Origin: Prevotella sp. 885 | Lineage (GTDB): Bacteria > Bacteroidota > Bacteroidia > Bacteroidales > Bacteroidaceae | Assembly: GCF_002265625.1 (NCBI RefSeq) | Contig: NZ_NOVE01000008.1 | Coordinates: 26,637 to 90,636, forward strand | DNA length: 64,000 nt | Direction: 5' to 3' | In this document: positions 27,986 through 35,180 of the stretch, piece by piece | Layout: each line of letters starts with the position of its first letter | How positions within the stretch are numbered: the first letter of the stretch is position 1 | Translations under genes and position numbers: made by a program | Notes under the pieces: generated by a model | What the model was told of the DNA's origin: nothing | The model's database searches: none | The model's input: the letters and a program-made list of their open reading frames with translations, nothing else

Positions 27986-29491
27986 ATGAAGTATATAAAG
28001 TATTCATTGATTGCTGCATTGTGTTTCCTTATGACACAATGCACGGAGGAAGGCGACAAGACTTATCCCCAGCAACCCGCTCCCCAGTGGAGCGTGGTGG
28101 CAGAGGATTTCGTCAGCGAAGTCCCGGCGTGGCAGGTGGCGGACAACGCCCCTGCCTCCGCCCCGGGGTGGAGAGCCGACTTCACTGGCAATGCCTCGGT
28201 GCCGTCGTGGACCGATCCTGACAAGAGCGTCTATCCTATGAGCATGACCGCCGTGGTGCGTCTCAGCCCCGTCCTCGAAACCCTTGCCGCCGACGGCGAC
28301 ATGATGGCAGCCTTCATTGACGGCGAGTGTCGCGGTGTGGCTAAGAAGGTGATGAACGACGGCGTGCGCCTCTTCTTCCTTCACGTCAAGGCACCGTCCA
28401 GCGAGAGCGGCGATGTGGAGTTCCGCTATTACAGTGCAGCTGCGAAGCGCGTCTACGTTTCCGTGGCATCAGACGTAAAGTATGAGGTGGACAAGATTTA
28501 CGGCACAGCCGAGAATCCTGCTTTCCCCGACTTCGAGCAGTCAGGTCCCTTCCCCGTACCTACCAAGGCATGGGTGAAGGTGGACAAGGCACAGCTGCCG
28601 TTCACAGTAGCCGCTGGCGATGAGCTTCAGGCTTTCGTCGGCGACGAGTGTCGCGGCATCAAGCACGTGGCAAGCGAGGCTGACATGACATATTTGTATG
28701 ACGTCCTCGGTCGTGCAGAGGGCGAGCAGGTGACTTATCGCTATTACAGCGCGGAGAAGAAGCAGGTGTTCGTTTCCGAGCAGTCCTTCGTCATCGGCAA
28801 GCGCGGTTCGGTGGTTGGTTCTGAGGACCAGCCGCAGAATCTCACCTTCGTGCCGCAGGGCAGCATGACCGCTTACCTCACCCTTGACGCCGTTACAGGC
28901 AGCTATGCCGACAAGAGCGGCGACAAGCTGGCGGCGTTCATCGGCAATGTCTGCGCCGGCATGGGCGAAGTAGTGGGCGAGCAGGACGGCAGACCCGTAT
29001 ATAAGATGGTGATAAATGGTGTCAGCTCACAGTCAGCGACCGTGGACATCCGCTATTACAGCCATCGTAACAACTACGTGTTCACGGCACCTGCATGCCT
29101 CCTTTTTGCCGACGGAAAGGTGGAGGCTTCGCCAGAGCAGCCCTTCACCGTACCTCTCGTTGTCGAAGGCAAGCATCCTCTCAAGATGACGGCTTGCGTG
29201 GCATTGCCTCAGAACATTGTCCGTCAGGCAACGGCGGATGACGTGATGGCTGCTTTCGTGGGCACTGAGTGTCGTGGCATGGCAAAGGCGGAGCAGGCAG
29301 AGAACGGCGAGTATGTCTTCCGCATGGAGATAAACGGCAGCATGGGGGCAGAGGAAGTAGTTACGCTGAAGTATTATTCAGGTCGCAACAAGTACCTCTA
29401 TCAGGCTGTCTCAGCCTTCACGTTTGCCAACGGCGAGAGCTATGGTACAGCGGGCGAGCCTCGCGTTCCTTATTTCGTCATTGTTGAATAA
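27986..29491 (+). CDS. Lipoprotein of four tandem ~100-aa 'AAF-G-ECRG…RYYS' modules
   Basis: A 501-aa predicted lipoprotein: a short signal ends in LMTQC with Cys19 as the likely lipidation site. A linker with repeated P-x-W motifs (residues 30-80) precedes four modules at about 84-180, 190-287, 292-388 and 398-497. Each has an MTA-type strand, a (D/E)-x(L/M)-x-AF(I/V)G-x-x-C-x-G core, then (R/K)YYS and a final GT/GS-x-x-x-P. The same module is seen at 2733-2848 and, weaker, at 3052-3149 of the giant protein encoded 18 bases upstream. Two P-x-W-type lead-ins are also shared. I do not recognise a named family. Co-transcription and shared modules suggest it docks with, or copies the binding face of, the giant protein at the outer membrane. 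Confidence 0.8.
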   Translation: MKYIKYSLIAALCFLMTQCTEEGDKTYPQQPAPQWSVVAEDFVSEVPAWQVADNAPASAPGWRADFTGNASVPSWTDPDKSVYPMSMTAVVRLSPVLETLAADGDMMAAFIDGECRGVAKKVMNDGVRLFFLHVKAPSSESGDVEFRYYSAAAKRVYVSVASDVKYEVDKIYGTAENPAFPDFEQSGPFPVPTKAWVKVDKAQLPFTVAAGDELQAFVGDECRGIKHVASEADMTYLYDVLGRAEGEQVTYRYYSAEKKQVFVSEQSFVIGKRGSVVGSEDQPQNLTFVPQGSMTAYLTLDAVTGSYADKSGDKLAAFIGNVCAGMGEVVGEQDGRPVYKMVINGVSSQSATVDIRYYSHRNNYVFTAPACLLFADGKVEASPEQPFTVPLVVEGKHPLKMTACVALPQNIVRQATADDVMAAFVGTECRGMAKAEQAENGEYVFRMEINGSMGAEEVVTLKYYSGRNKYLYQAVSAFTFANGESYGTAGEPRVPYFVIVE

Positions 29492-29515
29492 GCTTAAAAC
29501 ACCTATCTGTATATT

Positions 29516-30661
29516 ATGAATAAGAAAAAGATAATAAGCTTGGTGCTGGGTTGTATGTCATTGCTCCCGGCTTCAGCACAGAACGGATGGTTTGTGGATG
29601 TGGGTGGAGGCGTGCAGACAATCTTCTCGAGCGATGCCAGCAAGCTGGATTTCGGCAAGCGCCTCACTCCGTCATACACCATTGGCGTGGGCAAGTGGAT
29701 AACTCCCGCTTATGCCCTTCGCCTACAGATTGGCGGGTATTCGCTTAACGGCATGTCCACATCGGAAGGACTCTATCTGCGCGACCCTCAGACCAACGGT
29801 TCCGTATATGGTCCTCACGACCCTGTAATAGATAATGTGACGGTCCGCCCTGACGGCACCTATCGTCATTATCTGCGTTACGTCAACGCTCATGCCGACT
29901 TCATGGTGAGCCTCTCGCGTCTGCTCTTCCGCAGTCAGGGCAGGTTTGACGTGCTTCCGGCTGTGGGTTTGGGCTATGCCCGTAGCTTCGCTTATCGCGG
30001 CACGGCGGGCACCAACTCGCTGACAACCAACTTCTCCGTTACTGCCAAGTACCGTGTGCTGAAGTGCATGGATGTCAACCTTGAGATTGGTTCGGCTCTC
30101 ATGCCCGACCATTTCGACGGTCGCATCACGGGCAAGAAGTATGAGCCGACGTTGGGTGCAACGCTCGGACTCACTTATCGCTTCAATGCTTCCAAGCCTT
30201 GCGCCAAGAAGGAAAGCAGTCGTAAGCGCCGCCGTGAAGCCGTGGTCGACACGGTGTATATGGTGGAGAGGGTAGTGGAGCGTCCCGTCTTTAAGGATCG
30301 CATCGTGGAGAAACCGGTGGTGAAGAAGCTGGATGCGTTCCGTCTCGCCTCCATCAGCTTTGCTTATGCCTCAGCCAAGCCGGCGAAGAAGCAGGACATC
30401 GCGTTTGAGAACATCGTCAATTATCTCAAGCAGAATCCTTCAGCCCGCATTCGTCTGGACGGTTATGGTGACAAGGCTACGGGTAGTGAGCGCACCAATC
30501 TGATGCTTTCCATCCGCCGCACCGACAGCGTACGAAACATCCTCATAGAGCGTTACGGCATCGCTCCGTCACGCATCGACGCACAGGGCATAGGTTGCAA
30601 TGCGCAGCCATACGAGGAGAACAATCTCAACCGAGTAGTGATAGTGACAGCACTGCCCTAA
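29516..30661 (+). CDS. Outer-membrane beta-barrel with C-terminal OmpA-like peptidoglycan-binding domain
   Basis: A 381-aa protein with a signal peptide ending at ASA/QNG (residue 21), an N-terminal barrel-like domain to about 230 (alternating hydrophobic strands, TPSYTIGVGKWITPAYALRL), a basic and Val/Glu-rich linker (about 235-275), and an OmpA C-terminal domain at about 276-381. The latter has the LDGYGD…SERTNLMLSIRRTDSVRNIL core and ends in NLNRVVIV, as expected for binding diaminopimelate-type peptidoglycan. It lies 24 bases after the modular lipoprotein and ends the operon at a perfect hairpin. It probably anchors the surface assembly to the cell wall; this role is inferred from the operon. 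Confidence 0.87.
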   Translation: MNKKKIISLVLGCMSLLPASAQNGWFVDVGGGVQTIFSSDASKLDFGKRLTPSYTIGVGKWITPAYALRLQIGGYSLNGMSTSEGLYLRDPQTNGSVYGPHDPVIDNVTVRPDGTYRHYLRYVNAHADFMVSLSRLLFRSQGRFDVLPAVGLGYARSFAYRGTAGTNSLTTNFSVTAKYRVLKCMDVNLEIGSALMPDHFDGRITGKKYEPTLGATLGLTYRFNASKPCAKKESSRKRRREAVVDTVYMVERVVERPVFKDRIVEKPVVKKLDAFRLASISFAYASAKPAKKQDIAFENIVNYLKQNPSARIRLDGYGDKATGSERTNLMLSIRRTDSVRNILIERYGIAPSRIDAQGIGCNAQPYEENNLNRVVIVTALP

Positions 30662-30670
30662 TAAATGCAT

Positions 30671-30709
30671 ACAGCTCGTGCCGAGTAAGTCCGGCACGAG
30701 CTGTTTTGT
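30671..30709 (+). terminator. Terminator of the giant-protein operon
   Basis: A perfect 13-bp stem (ACAGCTCGTGCCG at 30671-30683, CGGCACGAGCTGT at 30692-30704) with an 8-base loop is followed by TTTGTT. It lies 9 bases after the OmpA-type stop. Confidence 0.87.
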
Positions 30710-30750
30710 TAGTGTTCTGTCTTGATTCTCTTTTGTTTTTATCTATTCTT

Positions 30751-30782
30751 TACCCTTTCCCCGATTTTTTGCAGTAACTTTG
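30751..30782 (+). promoter_or_regulatory. Extended promoter block of the transglutaminase-like lipoprotein gene
   Basis: TAACTTTG at 30775-30782 matches the -7 box. With the bases before it, it repeats the block at 15822-15852 with one substitution and one inserted base. It places the transcript start near 30789 and so rules out the in-frame codons from 30722 as part of the protein. Confidence 0.65.
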
Positions 30783-30823
30783 TACAGCAAATAATTGATC
30801 CAAATATACTTAAGAAAAAATCT

Positions 30824-32020
30824 ATGAAAATTAAGAGTTTTGTTGTGCTCTTGGCTTTGGGCTTGTCTGCATGTTCAGGAGGCAAGTATGCCGGAGTGCC
30901 AAAGGAGTATCATGAGTTGCTGAATCAGACTATGGTTACAGCTGGTGATAATGCAAAGGAATTGACGAAGGCATTAAAGAAAGCTCCTGCCGACCAGAAG
31001 GAGGGTGTGGCTTTCCTGATTTCCTACATGCCAGAAAGAGATGCCAAGACGTTGACCGCTGATTTTCTGTTGGAGAACGTGTCGTATGCTTATAAGGCAA
31101 GAGCAGAGTTTCCCTGGGCAAAAGAGGTGCCTAACGATATATTTTTGAACGACGTGGTGGCTTATGTAAATCTGAACGAAAACCGTGAAAACTGGCGTAA
31201 GGATTTCTATGAGCGCTTCCGCAAATACGTGGTTTCTTGCAAGACGATGCGCGAGGCTATCGATTCTGTCAACAAGAACGTGCGTGACGAACTTATGGTT
31301 GACTACAACACAAAGCGCGAGAAGCCAGACCAGGCTCCTTACGAGTCTATGCGTCAGCACATGGCTTCTTGCTCAGGTCTTTCCATCTTGCTAACCGATG
31401 CGTTCCGTGCTGTAGGTATACCTTCGCGTGTGGCAGGCACTCCGGCTTGGCATGATGACCGTGGCAATCATAACTGGAACGAAGTCTGGGTGGACGGCAA
31501 GTGGCGCTTTACGGAGTATTATCCTTCGGAAGACCTGGATAAGTCATGGTTCCTTACCGATGCTGGTAAGGCTGTCAAAGAGGATTTGCGAAAGGCTATA
31601 TATGCGGCTTCCTTCAAACCGGCTGACTCTTACTTCCCTTTGGTTTGGGACGAGAACATCCGTTATGTCCATGCCGAGAACGTAACCGACCGTTATACAA
31701 GCCTATACAGAGCAGAGCTGTCTGCCGTTCCTGATGATGGCAGTCATGTTGCGTTGCGAGTGATGGTGTTTAAGGACAAGGATCATGCTGAGGCTTCAGG
31801 CGACCGTGTAGCCACTAACTTGGACGTATTCAAGGGCGATAAGCAGATTTACGGTGGTCGTAGTACAGGCGCAACACAGGATATGAATGATGTGCTCACT
31901 TTCAAGGTGGAAAAGAATCAGGTGTATACCATTAAGTTCATGAATGGTAATGGCGTGATGGAAACACAAAACGTGGAAGTGGGAGACCAGACAACAACTT
32001 TGAAGTTGTATATGAAGTAA
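30824..32020 (+). CDS. Lipoprotein with transglutaminase-like (papain-fold) domain
   Basis: A 398-aa predicted lipoprotein. The signal ends in LGLSAC, with Cys17 as lipidation site. Residues about 175-245 form a transglutaminase-core domain: Cys183 in ASCSGLSILL, His216 in GNHNWNEVWVDGKW, and Glu231 in FTEYYP in place of the usual Asp. Bacterial members are mostly proteases or peptidases rather than cross-linkers. An N-terminal helical region (20-150) and a C-terminal beta-sandwich (about 290-398) flank it. The frame is open upstream to 30722, but the promoter at 30775 and the clear lipoprotein signal fix the start at 30824. It is a single-gene unit between two strong terminators. Substrate unknown. 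Confidence 0.86.
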   Translation: MKIKSFVVLLALGLSACSGGKYAGVPKEYHELLNQTMVTAGDNAKELTKALKKAPADQKEGVAFLISYMPERDAKTLTADFLLENVSYAYKARAEFPWAKEVPNDIFLNDVVAYVNLNENRENWRKDFYERFRKYVVSCKTMREAIDSVNKNVRDELMVDYNTKREKPDQAPYESMRQHMASCSGLSILLTDAFRAVGIPSRVAGTPAWHDDRGNHNWNEVWVDGKWRFTEYYPSEDLDKSWFLTDAGKAVKEDLRKAIYAASFKPADSYFPLVWDENIRYVHAENVTDRYTSLYRAELSAVPDDGSHVALRVMVFKDKDHAEASGDRVATNLDVFKGDKQIYGGRSTGATQDMNDVLTFKVEKNQVYTIKFMNGNGVMETQNVEVGDQTTTLKLYMK

Positions 32021-32028
32021 ACTTAGAA

Positions 32029-32088
32029 GAAAAGGCAAACTGCAGTGGTGCGGGCAAGAATGCCCGCACCACTGCAGTTTGCCTTTTC
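32029..32088. terminator. Bidirectional terminator: 28-bp perfect palindrome
   Basis: Bases 32029-32056 are perfectly complementary to 32061-32088, with loop AGAA. The outer ends are GAAAAGGCAAAC and GTTTGCCTTTTC, which give T-rich tails in both directions. It sits between the convergent transglutaminase-like gene and mnmA. Confidence 0.9.
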
Positions 32089-32120
32089 TCTCTATTTCTT
32101 TAGTTTTTACACACTCTCAC

Positions 32121-33227
32121 TTAAATCGTTATCTCGCCTGATCCGTAGCAGCGGTGATGTTCCTCGTCGTACACCACGCAGAACTGGCCCGGCGCCACGC
32201 CTTGGATAAGTTCGTCGGCGTGAACTATGAAGCTGCCTTCCGAGGTGCGTTCCAAGGTGGCTGGATGGTATTCGGGGGTGTGGCGTATCTTGAAGCGCAC
32301 TCGAGCCGATGTGCCTGGAGCGCCCCAAGGGTCGAGTGTGAGGAAATGGAAGTCGTGGATGGGGAAGTCCTTCTTGTATGCTGTGCGCGGTTCGAAGCCC
32401 TTGCTCACGTACAGCACGTTGGCAGCCACGTCCTTCTTCACGACATACCATGGTCCGCCGCCGAAGCCGAGTCCGTGTCGCTGTCCGATGGTGTGAAACC
32501 ACAGGCCACGGTGCTTGCCTATCAGTTTGCCCGTCTCCAATTCGAGCACTTCGCCGGGAGCCTCGCCGAGATATCGTCTGATGTAGTCGTTATAGTTGAT
32601 CTTGCCGAGGAAGCAGATGCCCTGCGAGTCCTTTCGCTTGGCGTTGATGAGGTGTTCGCGTTCGGCTATCTCCCTTACCTCACCCTTCTGGTAATGTCCG
32701 ATGGGGAAGAGCGCCTTGCGGAGCTGCCAGTCATAAATCTGTGCAAGGAAGTCGGTCTGGTCCTTTACGGGGTCGGGGCTTGTGACGAGCCACTTGCGTC
32801 CCTCCTCGTCCTCCTCCGTCTGGGCGTAATGCCCAGTGGCAATGAGGTCGTAATCCTTTCCGCGCTTCTCGTGGAATGCGCCGAACTTAATCAGTCGGTT
32901 GCACATAACGTCCGGATTGGGCGTAAATCCCGCGCGTACCTTATCCATAGTGTAGCGCGTCACCTGGTCCCAATATTCCTTGTGGCAGTCCACCACCTCC
33001 AGCTTACATTCGAAGCGACGTGCCACAGCAGTAGCCATCTCGAGGTCCTCCTCGCTGGTGCAGTCCCATTCCTCCTCCTGTTCAGGTCCGATTTTTATAT
33101 AGAAGCAGTCGGGGTGAAGTCCTCGCTGCGCCAGTTCGTAAACCACGACGGAGCTGTCCACGCCGCCCGAGAGCAGCACGGCAATACGCTTGTCCGTCAA
33201 GTCCGTGTTCAAGTAAGTTTTGTTCAT
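32121..33227 (-). CDS. mnmA: tRNA-specific 2-thiouridylase
   Basis: A 368-aa cytoplasmic enzyme that puts sulfur on C2 of the wobble uridine (U34) of Lys, Glu and Gln tRNAs. The PP-loop ATP-binding motif SGGVDSS is at 20-26. The two catalytic cysteines are Cys109 (VMCNRLIKFG) and Cys205 (SQGICFLGK). GLGFGGGPWYVV and the C-terminal beta-barrel that ends with YGSGEI are typical. It is encoded alone, convergent to the transglutaminase-like gene. The annotated ATG is only about 5 bases from a -7 box, so the transcript may be leaderless. Identity is firm. Confidence 0.96.
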   Translation of the reverse strand: MNKTYLNTDLTDKRIAVLLSGGVDSSVVVYELAQRGLHPDCFYIKIGPEQEEEWDCTSEEDLEMATAVARRFECKLEVVDCHKEYWDQVTRYTMDKVRAGFTPNPDVMCNRLIKFGAFHEKRGKDYDLIATGHYAQTEEDEEGRKWLVTSPDPVKDQTDFLAQIYDWQLRKALFPIGHYQKGEVREIAEREHLINAKRKDSQGICFLGKINYNDYIRRYLGEAPGEVLELETGKLIGKHRGLWFHTIGQRHGLGFGGGPWYVVKKDVAANVLYVSKGFEPRTAYKKDFPIHDFHFLTLDPWGAPGTSARVRFKIRHTPEYHPATLERTSEGSFIVHADELIQGVAPGQFCVVYDEEHHRCYGSGEITI

Positions 33228-33232
33228 ATCGG

Positions 33233-33240
33233 CAAACTTA
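33233..33240 (-). promoter_or_regulatory. -7 box (TAAGTTTG) next to the mnmA start
   Basis: CAAACTTA on the plus strand is TAAGTTTG on the minus strand. It ends 5 bases before the ATG at 33227. A TTG lies 23 bases upstream, slightly far. If used, the mRNA would begin at or within a few bases of the start codon. Confidence 0.5.
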
Positions 33241-33348
33241 CAGAAAAATATTAGAAAAACCTACAATACTCCCTCATTTTTTTAGGTTTTGTTTTGCAAT
33301 TCTCTTACAAAACCGCTACTATTGTTACATTATTCAATTTTCAATGTT

Positions 33349-33524
33349 GCCTCACTTCGTTCGATGTGAGCATTCATATCGTTCGATACACACATTCATA
33401 TCGTTCGATATACACATTCACATCGTTCGGTATGAACATGTGTATCGAACGGTGTGAGGTCACTAAAGTGGCGGTTTCGGATAACTAAAGTGGCGGTATG
33501 AGGTCGCTAAAGTGACGAGTGTCA
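33349..33524. repeat. Eight consecutive 22-bp units in the mnmA upstream gap
   Basis: Units begin at 33349, 33371, 33393, 33415, 33437, 33459, 33481 and 33503. Units 1-4 share TCGTTCGAT or TCGTTCGGT at the same register; unit 5 has the inverted form (TATCGAACGG). Units 6-8 share CTAAAGTGGCGG or CTAAAGTGACGA. The two families follow one another without loss of the 22-bp phase. Bases 33350-33370 and 33437-33459 are inverted relatives. No reading frame of note is present. The rest of the 33241-33658 gap shows nothing I can name. Function unknown. Confidence 0.85.
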
Positions 33525-33658
33525 TTTGCAAACGGCAATCTATATGTCGCTTTTGCTGTCAAAATGGCAGACTTTTGTGTTTTTCTCGATTTTATGTTAC
33601 GATTCATTGACGAATATCAATAAATGTTATGACAAAGCTAAAATAATTGTTCTTTTGC

Positions 33659-33689
33659 TTGTGTGCGAACACAAAAGGTACTACCTTTG
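33659..33689 (+). promoter_or_regulatory. Promoter of the twin micro-protein genes
   Basis: TTG (33659-33661), a 20-base spacer and TACCTTTG (33682-33689) match the Bacteroidetes promoter very well. The expected transcript has a leader of about 68 bases before the first ATG at 33763. Confidence 0.75.
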
Positions 33690-33762
33690 CAGTGTAATCA
33701 AAGAAAGAGCTCCAGTAGGGGCTTGAGAAGATAAGATACATAAAAAAGAAAGGATAACAATT

Positions 33763-33849
33763 ATGATTATTGTATTAGTAGTAGCCGCTTGCTGCTTGGC
33801 AGTAGTTGAGGCTGTAGAGGTAAGTAACAAGGTGAACTTCATGAAGTAA
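33763..33849 (+). CDS. 28-aa single-span membrane micro-protein, first of a pair
   Basis: MIIVLVVAACCLAVVEAVEV then SNKVNFMK: a hydrophobic stretch of about 18 residues followed by a short polar, basic tail, as expected for a small inner-membrane protein with its C-terminus cytoplasmic. A purine-rich stretch (AAGAAAGGATAAC) lies just before the ATG. The second gene, 83 bases on, encodes a product with 11 of 28 aligned residues identical and the same layout, which supports both being real. A strong promoter and a terminator bracket the pair. In the same frame, after the TAA, 14 sense codons (AVARHEAKWNEEHK) precede a TAG. No known family is recognised; toxin, regulator or membrane-complex subunit are all possible. 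Confidence 0.62.
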   Translation: MIIVLVVAACCLAVVEAVEVSNKVNFMK

Positions 33850-33932
33850 GCCGTCGCAAGACACGAGGCTAAATGGAATGAAGAACACAAGTAGGAGAAC
33901 ACAACATTAATATAAGGAAAGGAAAAAAGATT

Positions 33933-34022
33933 ATGATGATTATCGGACTTATGGTATTGGCTTGCGTAGCATCCATCGCACAGGCTTTCATTGTTAACGA
34001 CAAAATGTACCAGACAAAGTAA
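33933..34022 (+). CDS. 29-aa single-span membrane micro-protein, second of a pair
   Basis: MMIIGLMVLACVASIAQAFI then VNDKMYQTK: the same pattern as the product of 33763-33849, with a hydrophobic N-terminal span that includes a cysteine at the same place and a short polar tail ending in Lys. If the second Met is used the two proteins are both 28 aa. A purine-rich stretch (AAGGAAAGGAAAAAAG) precedes the ATG. It lies between its sister gene and a terminator hairpin starting 30 bases after the stop, so the two are probably made from one short mRNA. The conserved protein layout with drifted DNA argues for selection at the protein level. Function unknown. Confidence 0.62.
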   Translation: MMIIGLMVLACVASIAQAFIVNDKMYQTK

Positions 34023-34052
34023 CGAATAATACGATACATATATATATATGAG

Positions 34053-34102
34053 GCGGCTGTAGGCTATCTCCCGTACGGAGAGCGTCTGCAGCCGCTTTTT
34101 TG
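34053..34102 (+). terminator. Terminator of the micro-protein operon
   Basis: GCGGCTGTAG (34053-34062) pairs with CTGCAGCCGC (34086-34095) with one G-T pair, an inner TCTCC/GGAGA stem adds stability, and six T residues follow. Confidence 0.85.
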
Positions 34103-34165
34103 TTCTCTTTTTCACTATTTATCATCCTTTTTAGTAATCGTTATTTATTTACAACATACCTTTTT

Positions 34166-34195
34166 TTGCGCATTAGATATAATAACGTAACTTTG
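34166..34195 (+). promoter_or_regulatory. Promoter of the coiled-coil/TolC/HlyD/ABC-2 operon
   Basis: TTG at 34166-34168, a 19-base spacer and TAACTTTG at 34188-34195. The ATG at 34244 is 48 bases further on. Confidence 0.7.
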
Positions 34196-34243
34196 CAAAC
34201 TGTTTAAACTATTTATTAAAAAATTGATATATCAATAAAAACT

Positions 34244-35125
34244 ATGGAAAAGAAAAAGCTCATTACTGGGATAGTAACGGGAATCGTAGGACTTGCCCTT
34301 GTCGGTACTGTGGCATATCTCTACGTTAATCTCGACAATCAGAAGAAGGAAAACAAGGCTATGCAGGAACTCGCCGAACTCGACAAGAAGGAGATGGAGA
34401 ACGAGTACCAGCAGTTTGCCACGCAATATAGCGAGATGAAGACGCAGATCAGCAACGACTCTATCATCGCACAGCTTACCGCTGAGCAGGAGAAGACAGA
34501 GCGTCTGCTCAAGGAACTGAAGGACACAAAGTCGAACGACGCACGTGAGATAGCCCGTCTGAAAAGGGAGCTTGCCACCGTACGTGCCGTCCTCCGCAGC
34601 TACGTCATCGAGATTGACTCGCTCAACCGTCTCAATCAGAACCTTACGGCTGAGAACTCACGCATCAAGGGACAGTATAACGAGGCTACACGCCAGATTG
34701 AGGGCCTTAACTCCGAGCGTGCTTCGCTGTCTGAGAAGGTGGCCATCGCCGCACAGCTGGACGCTACGGGCATCTCCATGCAGCTGAAGAACAAGAAGGG
34801 AAAGAAGACGGACAAGACATCTAAGTGTAAGACCGTGCAGGTGAACTTCACCATTGCCAAGAACGTGACAGCTTCTAACGGCACCAAGACATTCTACGTG
34901 CGCATTACCTCACCTTCGGGCACGACGCTCGGTGGAGGCGGAACATTCAACTATCAGAACCGCTCGCTGGAGGCCACTATGCGTAAGGCTGTGGAGTATG
35001 ACGGACGTGAGACCACCATCTCTACATTCTGGAACGTATCACAGTCGCTCATGGCTGGCACATATCAGGTGAGCGTATTTGCCGACGGCAATATGATAGG
35101 TTCGCGCAGTTTCTCCTTCAAGTAA
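34244..35125 (+). CDS. Membrane-anchored coiled-coil protein
   Basis: A 293-aa protein with an N-terminal membrane segment at about 7-29 (ITGIVTGIVGLALVGTVAYL), a long charged coiled coil at about 35-175 (many heptads, rich in Glu, Lys, Gln and Leu), a basic linker (KNKKGKKTDKTSK), and a C-terminal beta-rich domain at about 205-293 (VQVNFTIAKNVTASNGTKTF…GTYQVSVFADGN). Expected to reach from the inner membrane into the periplasm. It is the first gene before TolC, HlyD and two ABC-2 permeases, 55 bases ahead of the TolC gene, and so may be a structural part or adaptor of that exporter. I do not recognise a named family; function inferred from context only. Confidence 0.75.
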   Translation: MEKKKLITGIVTGIVGLALVGTVAYLYVNLDNQKKENKAMQELAELDKKEMENEYQQFATQYSEMKTQISNDSIIAQLTAEQEKTERLLKELKDTKSNDAREIARLKRELATVRAVLRSYVIEIDSLNRLNQNLTAENSRIKGQYNEATRQIEGLNSERASLSEKVAIAAQLDATGISMQLKNKKGKKTDKTSKCKTVQVNFTIAKNVTASNGTKTFYVRITSPSGTTLGGGGTFNYQNRSLEATMRKAVEYDGRETTISTFWNVSQSLMAGTYQVSVFADGNMIGSRSFSFK

Positions 35126-35180
35126 GGGAAAAGATGTCCTTCTGGAAAGGACAATGATATAAACACACAGTAATTTTTAG

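Noticed and set aside
30722..30823. 34-codon extension of the transglutaminase-like lipoprotein
   Set aside because: Contains the promoter block; would bury the clear lipoprotein signal.
32154..33254. 366-codon plus-strand frame opposite mnmA
   Set aside because: No domain, covers the mnmA promoter region and is exactly opposite a conserved enzyme.
33349..33524. CRISPR array or plasmid origin iterons
   Set aside because: No spacers; no rep, par or AT-rich origin context; surrounded by chromosomal genes such as mnmA. Kept as an unexplained array.
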